From DAINRZ01 sp964634885 (GTDB lineage: Bacteria; Bacteroidota; Ignavibacteria; Kapaibacteriales; UBA2268), in NCBI GenBank assembly GCA_964634885.1, contig CAZWLN010000028.1:1-57041 (forward strand): DNA of 57,041 nt. Reading direction: 5' to 3'. Below are positions 1 to 8,623 of this stretch, piece after piece. The notes under the pieces were generated by a model that worked only from the letters and a program-made list of their open reading frames with translations, had not been told where the DNA came from and searched no databases. The position numbers were made by a program, and so were the translations under genes. How positions within the stretch are numbered: position 1 is the stretch's first letter; every line of letters starts with the position of its first letter.

Positions 1-50
1 ATACAAATGTAATAAAAAAAATAATAATTTCCAAATCTTAAGTTAACGCT

Positions 51-105
51 TATGAGGGGGCAGGGGGTGGTTGGATTCCTTCAATTTATCAAGAAAGTCA
101 GCCCC
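51..105. repeat. Dispersed G-rich intergenic repeat, copy A
   Basis: A G-rich stretch (GAGGGGGCAGGGGGTGGTTGG) followed by a TCAAG/AAG-rich tail ending in GCCCC. The same core recurs at 25820-25920 and 56717-56820, always in intergenic DNA, so this is a dispersed non-coding repeat family. No transposase is nearby. It abuts the palindrome at 111-140. Confidence 0.7.
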
Positions 106-110
106 GGCAA

Positions 111-140
111 TTGAACAAGGGGCAGCTGCCCCTTGTTCAA
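111..140. repeat. Perfect 30-bp palindrome (REP-like hairpin)
   Basis: Two 15-base arms (111-125 and 126-140) are exact reverse complements with no spacer; the left arm begins TTGAACAAGGGGCAG. The left arm plus the preceding CCGGCAA recurs at 55024-55044, where the right arm has diverged. There is no T-tract, so it reads as a dispersed palindromic element rather than a terminator. The rest of 1-247 is AT-rich spacer with no coding signal seen. Confidence 0.75.
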
Positions 141-247
141 ACACATCATATACTCCATGCTCCTCGTCCATCTTTTACAGAATTCTTAGTTTTTACCGAT
201 TCTATATTATTTGATGGAATTATGAATTATATAATGGATGGTAAGAA

Positions 248-664
248 ATGACAGAACTGAAAACCAAACCCGGCACTAAAAGCGTCGAAGAGTTCATCGG
301 ATCGATCGAAGACGAAAAGCGCAGGAAGGACTGCTCGGAGATCCTGTCACTAATGGCCGACATTACAGGTGAGAAACCTGTAATGTGGGGCGAAACCATT
401 GTCGGCTTCGGGACATACCATTACAAGGGATCGGGAAAAAGGGAAGCAGACTGGTTTGTTACCGGGTTTTCCCCACGCAAACAGAACCTGGTAATATACC
501 TGAACAATAATGTTAAGCAATTTGAACAGCTTCTGCAGAAACTCGGTAAGCACACTACCGGATCGGGTTGTCTCTACCTGAAGGCGCTTTCGGACGTGGA
601 CAAGTCAGTCTTGTCGGAGCTCATTAAAGAATCCGTCCAATCAATCAGGAAGCAATGGGGCTGA
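248..664 (+). CDS. DUF1801 (YdhG-like) domain protein
   Basis: Small 138-residue cytosolic protein without signal peptide or membrane segment. The order KPVMWGETIVGFG, then YHYKGSGKREADWF, then FSPRKQNLVIYL is typical of the DUF1801/YdhG family (related to the YjbR/CyaY-like fold), and the length fits a single-domain member. The biochemical role of the family is not settled; some members lie near stress or DNA-binding genes, but nothing here supports a specific role. It is monocistronic, preceded by palindromic repeats and followed by a 116-base AT-rich gap. The start ATG has only a weak purine stretch upstream. Family assignment is confident, function unknown. Confidence 0.8.
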   Translation: MTELKTKPGTKSVEEFIGSIEDEKRRKDCSEILSLMADITGEKPVMWGETIVGFGTYHYKGSGKREADWFVTGFSPRKQNLVIYLNNNVKQFEQLLQKLGKHTTGSGCLYLKALSDVDKSVLSELIKESVQSIRKQWG

Positions 665-780
665 CCTTTTGAGACAACCTCTTTTTTTATATTTTCAAAA
701 ATATTCCTTTTATTATAAAAGTATCTTTTTTAAATTAATATACTTACAATGCGTTCAGTGAAATAATTGGAGTAAATGCT

Positions 781-2091
781 ATGATATGGTCAATTTTCAT
801 GAACCTTGGATACAAATTAATTTGCGGTATTGCTTTAGCTTCAATGCTGTTTTGTTTACCCGGATGCTCTGACGACGACAATCCAATAAAGCCGGACTAC
901 AGAGGCGACAATAAAGTATTCTACAATGTCGAGTACACCGACAACTGTGTGATAATTGACGGCGAGCAGAAGAATGCCCTCTTGAATGTCGATTCGACTG
1001 TATTCACTTTTGATAAGACCATGCTCGACGCAGAATTAACCCCGGGAAAATGCTTCGTAATATCCGGCGAATACATGAGAAAAGTAAAAAATGTGGTTGA
1101 AATTTCCAACAAGCTGTTTGTCGACACTGAAGAAGCAGCTCTGACCGAAGTAATAAAAAATGGAACCATATCCTGGGATGTGATTCCGGAATATAAAATC
1201 CCCGGCGTCATCAAGATTGACGGGAAAAAGGTAGCTGCAAACAGAATACAGGGCGATGAATTCGAATTCACTTATGAATTGGACAACTGGACTTACAAGT
1301 TATGGTTCAAGCCTTCCGGAATCGCTTCCAACGGCCTGCCGGAAATACAGGTTAATTTCATCGTGACTAACAGCGCCGCAGCGGGCGGAAAAATAACCGC
1401 GACCTTTGGCGCAAAAGGGATTACAAGACTACCCCGCAATTCTGCGGCAATTAATATTCAGAACAGTTCGCTCTCCGGCCTTACCTGCGACAACAAAGGT
1501 ATGATGAGCCAGTTGACCCTCGAATATGACGCCGTCTTCTCTCAGGGCGGTGGGCAGGCCATTCTTTCTTTTCCCGAGATCACAATTTCAATTCCTCTCC
1601 AGTCGCTGACTACAATTGCTGTGCCCATTCCAATAAACATTAATTTCGGGATATCTTTCAATACTATTGTCAATGTGCCCTCAGTTACGGCTATGGCTTT
1701 CGGGAAATGCCAGCTGACGCTTGACGCCAACAATGGATTGACATTCTCCGGGCCAACATGTGAAACGTCTTTCAAAGTTAACGACAATGAACTCAAAGGA
1801 CAGGACTGGGAAATCGGAGATATGTCCCTTTCTCCCGCTCCTGTGGAAGTAAGGCATGAACTGTGTTCTCCCAGGGTTTCAATAGATATTGCGGACAATG
1901 AAATCCTCTGGGGAGCCCTGGTGTTCGGCGTCAGATCAGTATTGATAGTGCCATCGCTCTGTAAGGCAGGGCTCGACCAGGTGAGAATCGATGCAGGATA
2001 CAAATTGGGAATGTTTGGACTGACACTGGCTGAGGATTCGAAAATGCTATGGGAAAAAAGTATTGAATACAGGTCGGGCAATTGCGATTGA
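781..2091 (+). CDS. Predicted lipoprotein of unknown function
   Basis: 436 residues. The N-terminus has a hydrophobic stretch ending in LPGCSDDD, a clear lipobox with the acidic +2 region common in Bacteroidota surface lipoproteins, so it is probably lipidated at the Cys near residue 29. GGAG at 769-772, 8 bases before the ATG, supports this start; an internal ATG at 799 would also give a good signal. The mature part is rich in short alternating hydrophobic/polar segments, suggesting beta structure (inference). I recognise no family domain. It stands alone, convergent with the DUF2851 gene 38 bases downstream. Confidence 0.7.
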   Translation: MIWSIFMNLGYKLICGIALASMLFCLPGCSDDDNPIKPDYRGDNKVFYNVEYTDNCVIIDGEQKNALLNVDSTVFTFDKTMLDAELTPGKCFVISGEYMRKVKNVVEISNKLFVDTEEAALTEVIKNGTISWDVIPEYKIPGVIKIDGKKVAANRIQGDEFEFTYELDNWTYKLWFKPSGIASNGLPEIQVNFIVTNSAAAGGKITATFGAKGITRLPRNSAAINIQNSSLSGLTCDNKGMMSQLTLEYDAVFSQGGGQAILSFPEITISIPLQSLTTIAVPIPININFGISFNTIVNVPSVTAMAFGKCQLTLDANNGLTFSGPTCETSFKVNDNELKGQDWEIGDMSLSPAPVEVRHELCSPRVSIDIADNEILWGALVFGVRSVLIVPSLCKAGLDQVRIDAGYKLGMFGLTLAEDSKMLWEKSIEYRSGNCD

Positions 2092-2129
2092 ACTGCGGCA
2101 AACGACTGTTTACGATCAGCTGCGTCTTT

Positions 2130-3164
2130 CTATTCATCAATTTCTGACAGCTCGCTGCGGAAAGGAGCGCTGCCCAGTTTGTAGAAATTGAGTATCTCGG
2201 CAAAACCGTAATCCCTGATCGTATCAGAGACAACAGCCGGCTTACGTCCCTGCTCTTTGAGGTATTCGAGCATCCCCTGTTGCTGCCACAGGAAATTCTG
2301 GGGCAGGAACGGGAATTTCCTCGTCAGGGCGCCGTAAGTGTTCAGCGCTGGTGTGGACCAGTACCAGAGAAACAGCGCTATCCTCGATACATCGTTGGCA
2401 AGGCAGACGGCAAGAGGCAGCACACAGTTGAGTATCAGTTCCCGCCTGAGGTGCGCCCCTTCATCGACGATACGTGACTTGACGAGACGATACATTATGT
2501 CCGGGATCGAAATGTCGTAATTGTTTTTCACCTGCTCCAGGAAGCTAAACAGTGGGGATTCCGCTATATGCTTCAACAGGTTCTCAAGCTTGGCCGGGTT
2601 GTAAACAGGCCTTTTTCTGCGTGAATTATACTTATGGATATAATTGTAGGCCATCAAGTTCAGGCATTCGTCAAGAGGCTTGCTGTTAAGCAGCATCTTC
2701 GCTTCGACAGCCCTGCGCAGCAGCCTGATCAGAGCGTAGTCCTGGAGGTCTTCGAGTGAGGACAGGTCTGTTTCAGGGCTTCTCTCGTCCAGTTCAGCCA
2801 TGGCTTCAGCCAGGCGTCCCCTGTCCATTATTATTTTTTCGAAGCTCCTCGTTTCTGCGTAGTCGTCCTCCAGCACGATATGCAGTATTACCTTATCGTA
2901 CTTCTCGTCTTCATCATGCCTGTGGAATTTCCAGAGGGAACTGCGCTTGTGGAATTCGCAGTCCCCGACGTAGATGATGCCGTCGATGAGAAGGGCAGCA
3001 TCCATGTAATCGGGGCCTTCGAATTTGTTAATCCTGCCGGGGGAGAGGAACTGGAGCCTGTTGCCGTTCACAGTCCGCCACACTACCGCCGGGTCGGACA
3101 TAATCGAATGGACAGCCTGCTGCAGTTTGATTTCGGGAACTAAATCAACATCTGCATTTTTCAT
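2130..3164 (-). CDS. DUF2851 family protein
   Basis: 344-residue cytosolic protein matching the DUF2851 family found mainly in the Bacteroidetes/Chlorobi group. Recognisable features are the N-terminal LQFLSPGRINKFEGPDYMDA block and YVGDCEFHKRSSLW, followed by HILHIVLEDD-like strands and an alpha-helical C-terminal half. The biochemical role is unknown; the GPD...G.CE-H pattern resembles nuclease-like folds, but I would not assign activity. It is the last gene of a minus-strand operon, 5 bases after pyrF, so it is presumably co-transcribed with it. The Shine-Dalgarno is weak, consistent with translational coupling. Confidence 0.82.
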   Translation of the reverse strand: MKNADVDLVPEIKLQQAVHSIMSDPAVVWRTVNGNRLQFLSPGRINKFEGPDYMDAALLIDGIIYVGDCEFHKRSSLWKFHRHDEDEKYDKVILHIVLEDDYAETRSFEKIIMDRGRLAEAMAELDERSPETDLSSLEDLQDYALIRLLRRAVEAKMLLNSKPLDECLNLMAYNYIHKYNSRRKRPVYNPAKLENLLKHIAESPLFSFLEQVKNNYDISIPDIMYRLVKSRIVDEGAHLRRELILNCVLPLAVCLANDVSRIALFLWYWSTPALNTYGALTRKFPFLPQNFLWQQQGMLEYLKEQGRKPAVVSDTIRDYGFAEILNFYKLGSAPFRSELSEIDE

Positions 3165-3169
3165 AGTTT

Positions 3170-3961
3170 TCAGTAAACCAGTTTATCCTTATAGTAAATT
3201 GCTTTCTCTCTTGCTTTTTCGGCAAAATCAGATTCCTGCGATGCAAATATTATATCGCGCGATACATTAATCAGCGCCGGAGTACCTGCAATGGCAGCAA
3301 GCGTACCTTCGATGTCCCCGCCCTGCGTCCCGACTCCGGGTATCAGCAGAGGCTCCATAGGGGCATACTGCCTGATGAGCGGAATGTCTTCCGGGTGGGT
3401 TGCACCTATGACGAAGCCAAGATTCCTCCTGTCGGTCCATGTAAGCGATTTCTCAACCACATGTATGAACAACGGCTTGCCGTCAAAGACGAGTCTCTGG
3501 AAATCAGCAGAACCTTTGTTTGAGGTCAGGGCAAGTACGAATACCATCCTGTCTTTGTATTCGAGGAAAGGCGAGACCGAATCGATGCCCATATACGGGC
3601 TGACAGTAATGGAATCGACGTTGAAGTAATCGAAAACAGAGGAGGCATAGAGCCTGGAAGTGTTGCCTATGTCGCCGCGTTTGGCGTCGCCGACGACGAA
3701 TATTTCCTCGGGAATGTATTCTATCGTCTTTTTGAGTATCTCATAGCCGGCAGCGCCAAATTCCTCGTAAAAAGCGAAATTGACTTTGTATGCTGCTACC
3801 TGGTCGCATGTAGCGTCGATTATTCTTTTATTAAATTCGAAGATGCCGAAGGGATTCTTCCTCATGTTCAGCGGCAGTTTGCGGTATTCGCTGTCTAAGC
3901 CGGCGCAGAGGCGCGTCTTACGGCCGTCGAGTATTTTCAGCAGCTTGTCGTAGGCATTCAT
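3170..3961 (-). CDS. pyrF: Orotidine-5'-phosphate decarboxylase (type 2)
   Basis: 263 residues, the usual length of the longer type 2 OMP decarboxylases. It converts OMP to UMP, the last step of de novo pyrimidine synthesis. The catalytic loop is visible as GDAKRGDIG at residues 91-99, with the Asp-Lys-x-x-Asp set (D92, K94, D97). The N-terminal CAGLDSEYRKLP contains the strand-1 Asp, and the C-terminal IPGVGTQGGD is the phosphate-binding loop. It starts with ATG only 2 bases after the stop of the upstream M48 gene and is followed after 5 bases by DUF2851, so it is an internal operon gene. Confidence 0.95.
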   Translation of the reverse strand: MNAYDKLLKILDGRKTRLCAGLDSEYRKLPLNMRKNPFGIFEFNKRIIDATCDQVAAYKVNFAFYEEFGAAGYEILKKTIEYIPEEIFVVGDAKRGDIGNTSRLYASSVFDYFNVDSITVSPYMGIDSVSPFLEYKDRMVFVLALTSNKGSADFQRLVFDGKPLFIHVVEKSLTWTDRRNLGFVIGATHPEDIPLIRQYAPMEPLLIPGVGTQGGDIEGTLAAIAGTPALINVSRDIIFASQESDFAEKAREKAIYYKDKLVY

Positions 3962-3963
3962 AA

Positions 3964-4797
3964 TTATAAACCGTTCTTGTTCTTAAAATCCTGGTAAGGC
4001 CTTGCAAATAGATTGGTTTCCGTTGGCGGCGGAACCCTGTTCTTTTTCAGAAGGGTGGTAATAGCTTCGAACCTGTCGTTGGAAACGGGGTGGGTTGAAA
4101 GCAGGCCGTCAAGTGCGCTGGTCTTCTGTTTCGATTCCACAAGCGCATATATCTTCTCGAAAAAGGAGTTCATTGCCCCGGGATACCATTTGGTTGACTT
4201 CATGTAGTTGAAAGCATATTCATCTGCTTCCATCTCGTTCTCACGCGAGTTGTAAAGCAGTCCCAGCCCGGAAAACAGGTCTTTTGCCATGTCTCCATAC
4301 TGGCCGGTGTTGGTTTCACTCTTAATCAGGCTGTAGAGTTTATCGATGCCGTAGGCGGCGGACATACGGGAAGTGACATGGCGGCGTTCGGCGTGAGCCA
4401 CTTCATGAGCTATGATGGAAGCCAGGGTGGCTTCGTTGTCAACAAATTTCAACAGGCCGGTGTAAACATAGATGATACCTCCAGGTACGCAGAAAGCATT
4501 GATCACATTGTCATTGTTGATTACATCTATTCTGTAATTAAAGACATTCCGGTATTCTATCTTCGGCGATTTCAGAATTTCGCTGAGGATGGCCTCAAGG
4601 TAAGCCCGGACTTTTGCATCCTGCAGCAAAGGATATTCAGTGGGATTGCTCCTGATCTCCTTGTCCAATTTGTTGCCGATTTTTATATCCTCGCTGGAAG
4701 GGAAGATGTTGATGCTGCTGCAGGAAAAGAACTGTGTCCCGGCAATTGCAAGAAGGAGAAGGCAAATGGCTGCATGGCGGTAAAATCTTATATTCAT
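3964..4797 (-). CDS. M48 family metalloprotease lipoprotein (copy 2)
   Basis: 277 residues. A signal peptide ends in FFSC (Cys26), so it is probably a lipoprotein facing the periplasm. The zinc site is HEVAHAERRH at residues 131-140 with the third-ligand region ENEMEADEYA near 186-195, as in Oma1/BepA/LoiP-type M48 peptidases. The conserved INAFCVPGGIIYVYTGLL precedes it. No TPR domain follows, so it resembles short LoiP/YggG-type proteases. These degrade or remodel envelope proteins under stress (family knowledge); the substrate is unknown. It lies 19 bases after a paralogue (4817-5659) and 2 bases before pyrF. Confidence 0.9.
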   Translation of the reverse strand: MNIRFYRHAAICLLLLAIAGTQFFSCSSINIFPSSEDIKIGNKLDKEIRSNPTEYPLLQDAKVRAYLEAILSEILKSPKIEYRNVFNYRIDVINNDNVINAFCVPGGIIYVYTGLLKFVDNEATLASIIAHEVAHAERRHVTSRMSAAYGIDKLYSLIKSETNTGQYGDMAKDLFSGLGLLYNSRENEMEADEYAFNYMKSTKWYPGAMNSFFEKIYALVESKQKTSALDGLLSTHPVSNDRFEAITTLLKKNRVPPPTETNLFARPYQDFKNKNGL

Positions 4798-4816
4798 ATA
4801 TCACCGGATATTGTTT

Positions 4817-5659
4817 CTATTTAAGTATGTTAGTTAAGAAATTCTTATATTCTGTCGAACGGAGGTTCGCTTCTGTCGGCTCGGCGAGCTTGGCGTCGGA
4901 GATGAGTTTGTCCATTGCTGCAATCCTGTCCGAGGAGAGGGGATGGGTTGAAAGCAGGACAGTAACTAAGCTGCTGTCTTCAGCCTGTGTGGAAAGTATT
5001 TTCCGGAAGAAATACTTCGAGGCGCCGGGATACCACCTGGTTGACTTCAGGTATTCGAAGGAGCTTTCGTCTGCTTCGTATTCATCGTCGCGGCTGTTTT
5101 TCAGGAAAGCCAGGTTGGTAAGTATTTCCGAACCGAGCTGTACCAACTGGTCGCTGTTGTCGCCGAGAAGGATGTCGAGGACATACTGAACGCCGTAAGA
5201 TTTCGTAATTCGCTTTGTGGCGTGCCTGTTTTCACAGTGGCCGATCTCGTGGGCGAGAATGGCGGCAAGCGTAGCCTCGTTGTCGATATACTTCAGCAGG
5301 CCTGTGTAAACATAGACATAGCCGCCGGGAGCGGCAAAAGCGTTGATGATGTCGTCCCGTTTGACAATCTTTACCTGGTAAGGAAAGCTGTTTTCATAGT
5401 CTATTTCGGGAGAAGCCAGTATTTCATTGAAAATAGCTTCGACGTATGCCTGGGCTGCTGCGTTGCTAAGAATGGGGTATTCGTTTTTATCGGCTTTGAC
5501 CTGGGAATCCAACTGGGCGCCGAGGGCTACGTCGTCGGCAAGGCTGAATGCGTTGAAATCCAGGGGGTTAAGACTGCCGTCGTCACAAGAATACAAGAAT
5601 GCAAAGCTGCCGGTTACCATCAATAAAAGGGCAAGCGTTCTGTATATTGATATTTTCAT
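4817..5659 (-). CDS. M48 family metalloprotease lipoprotein (copy 1)
   Basis: 280 residues, a paralogue of the next gene. The signal peptide ends in LYSC (Cys25), giving a predicted lipoprotein. The zinc motif is HEIGHCENRH at residues 137-146, followed by DDEYEADESSFEYL carrying the third ligand, and INAFAAPGGYVYVYTGLL precedes it. It is first in the minus-strand operon M48-M48-pyrF-DUF2851. GGGAGGAACG directly before the ATG is a strong ribosome binding site and fixes the start. The two M48 copies share domain order and the C-terminal LLSTHP.S.DR motif but differ across much of the sequence, so the duplication is not recent. Confidence 0.9.
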   Translation of the reverse strand: MKISIYRTLALLLMVTGSFAFLYSCDDGSLNPLDFNAFSLADDVALGAQLDSQVKADKNEYPILSNAAAQAYVEAIFNEILASPEIDYENSFPYQVKIVKRDDIINAFAAPGGYVYVYTGLLKYIDNEATLAAILAHEIGHCENRHATKRITKSYGVQYVLDILLGDNSDQLVQLGSEILTNLAFLKNSRDDEYEADESSFEYLKSTRWYPGASKYFFRKILSTQAEDSSLVTVLLSTHPLSSDRIAAMDKLISDAKLAEPTEANLRSTEYKNFLTNILK

Positions 5660-5734
5660 CGTTCCTCCCTCAATAATTCAATTATTCTCTCTTGATTTTT
5701 TAATAATCAGTAAATATAATATTTTATTAAAAGA

Positions 5735-6496
5735 TTATGAAAATAATTTTATTGATTTCGGATAATAAATTTTTTCCAGCACTAAGCCGTTCGGAGGCGC
5801 CATCGGGCTGATGAGGCTCCTGTCTGCCTGTTCGAGCGCCGAGCTTACCCCGTCAATTGTCCTTTTGCCGCGGGCTACATCGAGCATTGCACCGGTAAGC
5901 GCCCTGACCATTCCATAGACGAACCTGTCGGAAAGAATTCGGAGGACCATTTTTCCACGCCCGGCCTTTTTCCACTCGCATTTCTTAACATTGCAGAAAT
6001 AGTGCTTTGTTTCCGGGTTGAATTTTGAAAAAGTGGTGAAATCATGCCTCCCCCTGAAGGCTTCTGCCGACTGTACGAGCAGCTCCCGGTCGATAGGATA
6101 GCCGGGAAAGTATGAATAGAGCCGGTTGAAAACGCTGTCCTCAAAACAGACGGTGTAGGAGTATTCCCTCGCTACAGCGTCGAAACGGGCATGAAAAGGG
6201 CCCTCGATGATTGAAGCCCCGCTGACCATTATGTCCCGGGGCAATCCCGCATTGATTACTTTTGTGAGTTTTCCTGCCGGTATCTTCAGTTCCGAGCCGA
6301 GTTTCACATGGGCGACCTGTCCGCGGGCGTGAACCCCCGTATCTGTCCTACCACCCGCAACTACCGACGGTTCCGTGTCAATGAAACGTGCCAGGGACTC
6401 TTCAAGTCTTTGCTGAACAGAAACGGCGTTCTTCTGCCTCTGCCATCCGGAATAGTTGGTTCCGTCATATTCGATGCGCAGTACAAGGGTCTTCAT
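5735..6496 (-). CDS. truA: tRNA pseudouridine synthase A
   Basis: About 253 residues from the ATG at 6496; a TTG 15 bases further upstream is in frame but less likely. It isomerises uridines 38-40 in the tRNA anticodon arm to pseudouridine. The catalytic block GGRTDTGVHARGQVAH has the essential Asp at residue 52, preceded by the N-terminal LRIEYDGTNYSGWQRQ. Later family motifs are FHARFDAVAREY and the RFVYGMVRALTGAMLDVARG block. It is the second gene of a two-gene minus-strand unit, 15 bases after the DJ-1 family gene. Confidence 0.95.
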   Translation of the reverse strand: MKTLVLRIEYDGTNYSGWQRQKNAVSVQQRLEESLARFIDTEPSVVAGGRTDTGVHARGQVAHVKLGSELKIPAGKLTKVINAGLPRDIMVSGASIIEGPFHARFDAVAREYSYTVCFEDSVFNRLYSYFPGYPIDRELLVQSAEAFRGRHDFTTFSKFNPETKHYFCNVKKCEWKKAGRGKMVLRILSDRFVYGMVRALTGAMLDVARGKRTIDGVSSALEQADRSLISPMAPPNGLVLEKIYYPKSIKLFS

Positions 6497-6511
6497 CAAC
6501 AAACGTATCAA

Positions 6512-7060
6512 TTAATATACTATGGCATTTTTTACTTTGTCGGCAGCTTCGGCGCTAACCAGCACTTCGATGAGCTTAAGGGCAAAATCTATGGTGGTAC
6601 CCGCACCCCGGCTGGTAATAATGTTCTTGTCCACGACGACTTTGTCCTCGACATAGATGTGGGACAGAAGCTGCTCTTTGACAGAGGGGTGGCTTGTTAC
6701 GACATTCTCATCATTAAGGAGCTTGTGGTAGGAAAGTATCGTCGGTGCGGCACAGACAGCCCCGATGATCCTGTGTTTTGCCTTCTGTTTCTTAATCAGG
6801 TCCTCGACGACAGGGTTGTCGTTCAGCCTCTGGGTTCCTATTGCCCCGCCCGGAAGGACTATCGCGTGGAAGGTGTCTTCCGGGTTGATGTCGTCGATGA
6901 GGATATCGGGTAAAATCTTCACCCCGCGGGCACAGGTAATGATGTTCGATTCGCCTGCGATTTTGACGTTGATGCCTGCCCGCCTCAGCAAATCGATGAC
7001 GATTACAGCCTCCATATCTTCAGTTCCCTGGGCAATCGGTACCAGTACATTTACAGCCAT
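6512..7060 (-). CDS. DJ-1/PfpI family protein
   Basis: 182 residues, single-domain DJ-1 superfamily protein (YajL/ThiJ/DJ-1 branch). The nucleophile-elbow cysteine lies in GAVCAAP (Cys103). The acidic partner is in GTEDMEA (Glu17, matching Glu18 of human DJ-1), and IVLPGGAIG is the conserved glycine loop. Reported family activities range from redox-sensitive chaperone to deglycase; which applies here cannot be read from sequence. GAGGAGGACTGA just before the ATG is a strong ribosome binding site. It heads a transcript with truA. The 179-base spacer to the divergent TPR gene is AT-rich with no clear operator. Confidence 0.92.
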   Translation of the reverse strand: MAVNVLVPIAQGTEDMEAVIVIDLLRRAGINVKIAGESNIITCARGVKILPDILIDDINPEDTFHAIVLPGGAIGTQRLNDNPVVEDLIKKQKAKHRIIGAVCAAPTILSYHKLLNDENVVTSHPSVKEQLLSHIYVEDKVVVDKNIITSRGAGTTIDFALKLIEVLVSAEAADKVKNAIVY

Positions 7061-7239
7061 TCAGTCCTCCTCAAAAAGTAAAATTCAATTGCATTAATCT
7101 AAAAACGAAAAATAAAAAACAAATGACTTAAATAATAGAAATTATCAGCCGATAATTGAGAATGATTAAAATATTTTAAAAATTGTATCATAAAATCTAT
7201 ATTTGTTTTTGATTGTAAAAAGGATTTTGGTTTTGTTTT

Positions 7240-8553
7240 ATGGCAGGAAAAAAAGACATCAAGGACTCTGAGAGCTGGATTGAAAGCGGCGACGAAAATG
7301 TCAAGCTCGAGAAATATGAAGATGCGATCAAGTGTTACACAAAAGCAATAGAAATCAACCCAAGGGCTGCTTTCGCTTACTTCAAACGCGGTAACTGCAG
7401 CGCTTCGCTCAATAGCTTCAAAGATGCCATAAACGATTATAACAATGCCATCGTTCTCAACCCCTCGTTTTCTTTTGCCCACTTTAAAAGGGGCCTTGCT
7501 TACACAGAACTCAATCACCACCAGAAAGCCGTCGATGATTTTACTACTGCCATCGACCTCAACACGGAGCTGGTTTTTGCCTATTACAAACGAGGCTATT
7601 CCTATTACGTACTGAAGCAGTACAGTAAGGCCATCGAAGACCTGACAAAAGCAATCGAGAAAAACCCGACATACGCCCAGGCTTTTCTCTACCGGGCAAA
7701 TTCCTACTTCGAAACAAGGAAGTATGAAGAAGCCATCAAAGACTATACGAGCGCAATCAATATCGAACCGGACAATGAAAAAGCATGGATTACAAGGGGC
7801 ATTGCCTTCGGTAACATCCAGAAGTTCAAAGAAGCGCTGCGCGATTACACCAAGGCGCTGGAGATCAATCCCCAGAACGTCCTTGCATACAATTACCGCG
7901 GCCTGGTTTACAGCAAAATGAAGGTTTACGACAAAGCCATACAGGACCTGAACACAGTCATCAGCCTGAAACCCGACTCGCCCGATTCTTACAATACACG
8001 CGGCATTGCACATTTCTCCGTCCGTAACTATGAACAGGCTGTAATCGACTATACCAAAGCGCTGGCGTACGACCCGATGTCCGCAAACCTGTATTACAAC
8101 AGGGCAAATGCCAACTATTACGGCAAGAAATTCCTCGACTCCATCATCGATTACGACAAAGCTCTCGAACTGGACCCGTCGCTGATCAACGCCTTTTTCG
8201 GCAGGGCCAATGCCCACGCTGCCCTCAACCAGTACAAAGAAGCCGTTAAGGATTTTACAAAAGCCATACAGTCCAATCCCAAGTTCGTACAGGCTTACAT
8301 CGGCAGAGGCAACCTCTTTGCCCGTCTTAAGTATTTCAAGAAAGCCCTTGAGGACTATACACTTGCAATCGAGATCAAACCCGACTATCCGCAGGCTTAC
8401 CTGAACAGGGGAATGGCATTCAGGTCAGAAGGCAAATTGATGCAGGCAGCCGATGATTTCAACTATTTCCTAAAGATTGCCGGCAAGAATGAAACAAACG
8501 CTACACAGGTAAGAAGATGGATAAGAAAAATGGGTTTCGAACCCGAATTTTAA
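7240..8553 (+). CDS. Cytosolic protein of 12 TPR repeats
   Basis: 437 residues made almost entirely of 34-residue tetratricopeptide repeats. I count 12 units, each with the TPR core A...Y..A...P and often YKRG or YNRG after the turn (FAYFKRGN, FAYYKRGY, LAYNYRGL, DSYNTRGI, QAYLNRGM). There is no signal peptide, transmembrane segment or catalytic domain, so it is probably a soluble scaffold for protein interactions; the partner is unknown. The C-terminal cap RRWIRKMGFEPEF closes the superhelix. It is followed 70 bases later by an esterase-like gene on the same strand. A long open frame antisense to it is a codon-bias shadow of the repeats. Confidence 0.92.
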   Translation: MAGKKDIKDSESWIESGDENVKLEKYEDAIKCYTKAIEINPRAAFAYFKRGNCSASLNSFKDAINDYNNAIVLNPSFSFAHFKRGLAYTELNHHQKAVDDFTTAIDLNTELVFAYYKRGYSYYVLKQYSKAIEDLTKAIEKNPTYAQAFLYRANSYFETRKYEEAIKDYTSAINIEPDNEKAWITRGIAFGNIQKFKEALRDYTKALEINPQNVLAYNYRGLVYSKMKVYDKAIQDLNTVISLKPDSPDSYNTRGIAHFSVRNYEQAVIDYTKALAYDPMSANLYYNRANANYYGKKFLDSIIDYDKALELDPSLINAFFGRANAHAALNQYKEAVKDFTKAIQSNPKFVQAYIGRGNLFARLKYFKKALEDYTLAIEIKPDYPQAYLNRGMAFRSEGKLMQAADDFNYFLKIAGKNETNATQVRRWIRKMGFEPEF

Positions 8554-8623
8554 CTATACAATATTATTTAAAATAAAACGTTTACAGAAATTCTTTAACA
8601 GTTGAAAATTTGAGGATGATGAA

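Noticed and set aside
7099..8217. 372-codon open frame antisense to the TPR gene
   Set aside because: No signal or domain, Cys/Val/Phe-rich mirror of the TPR codon pattern; the plus-strand TPR repeats are unmistakable.
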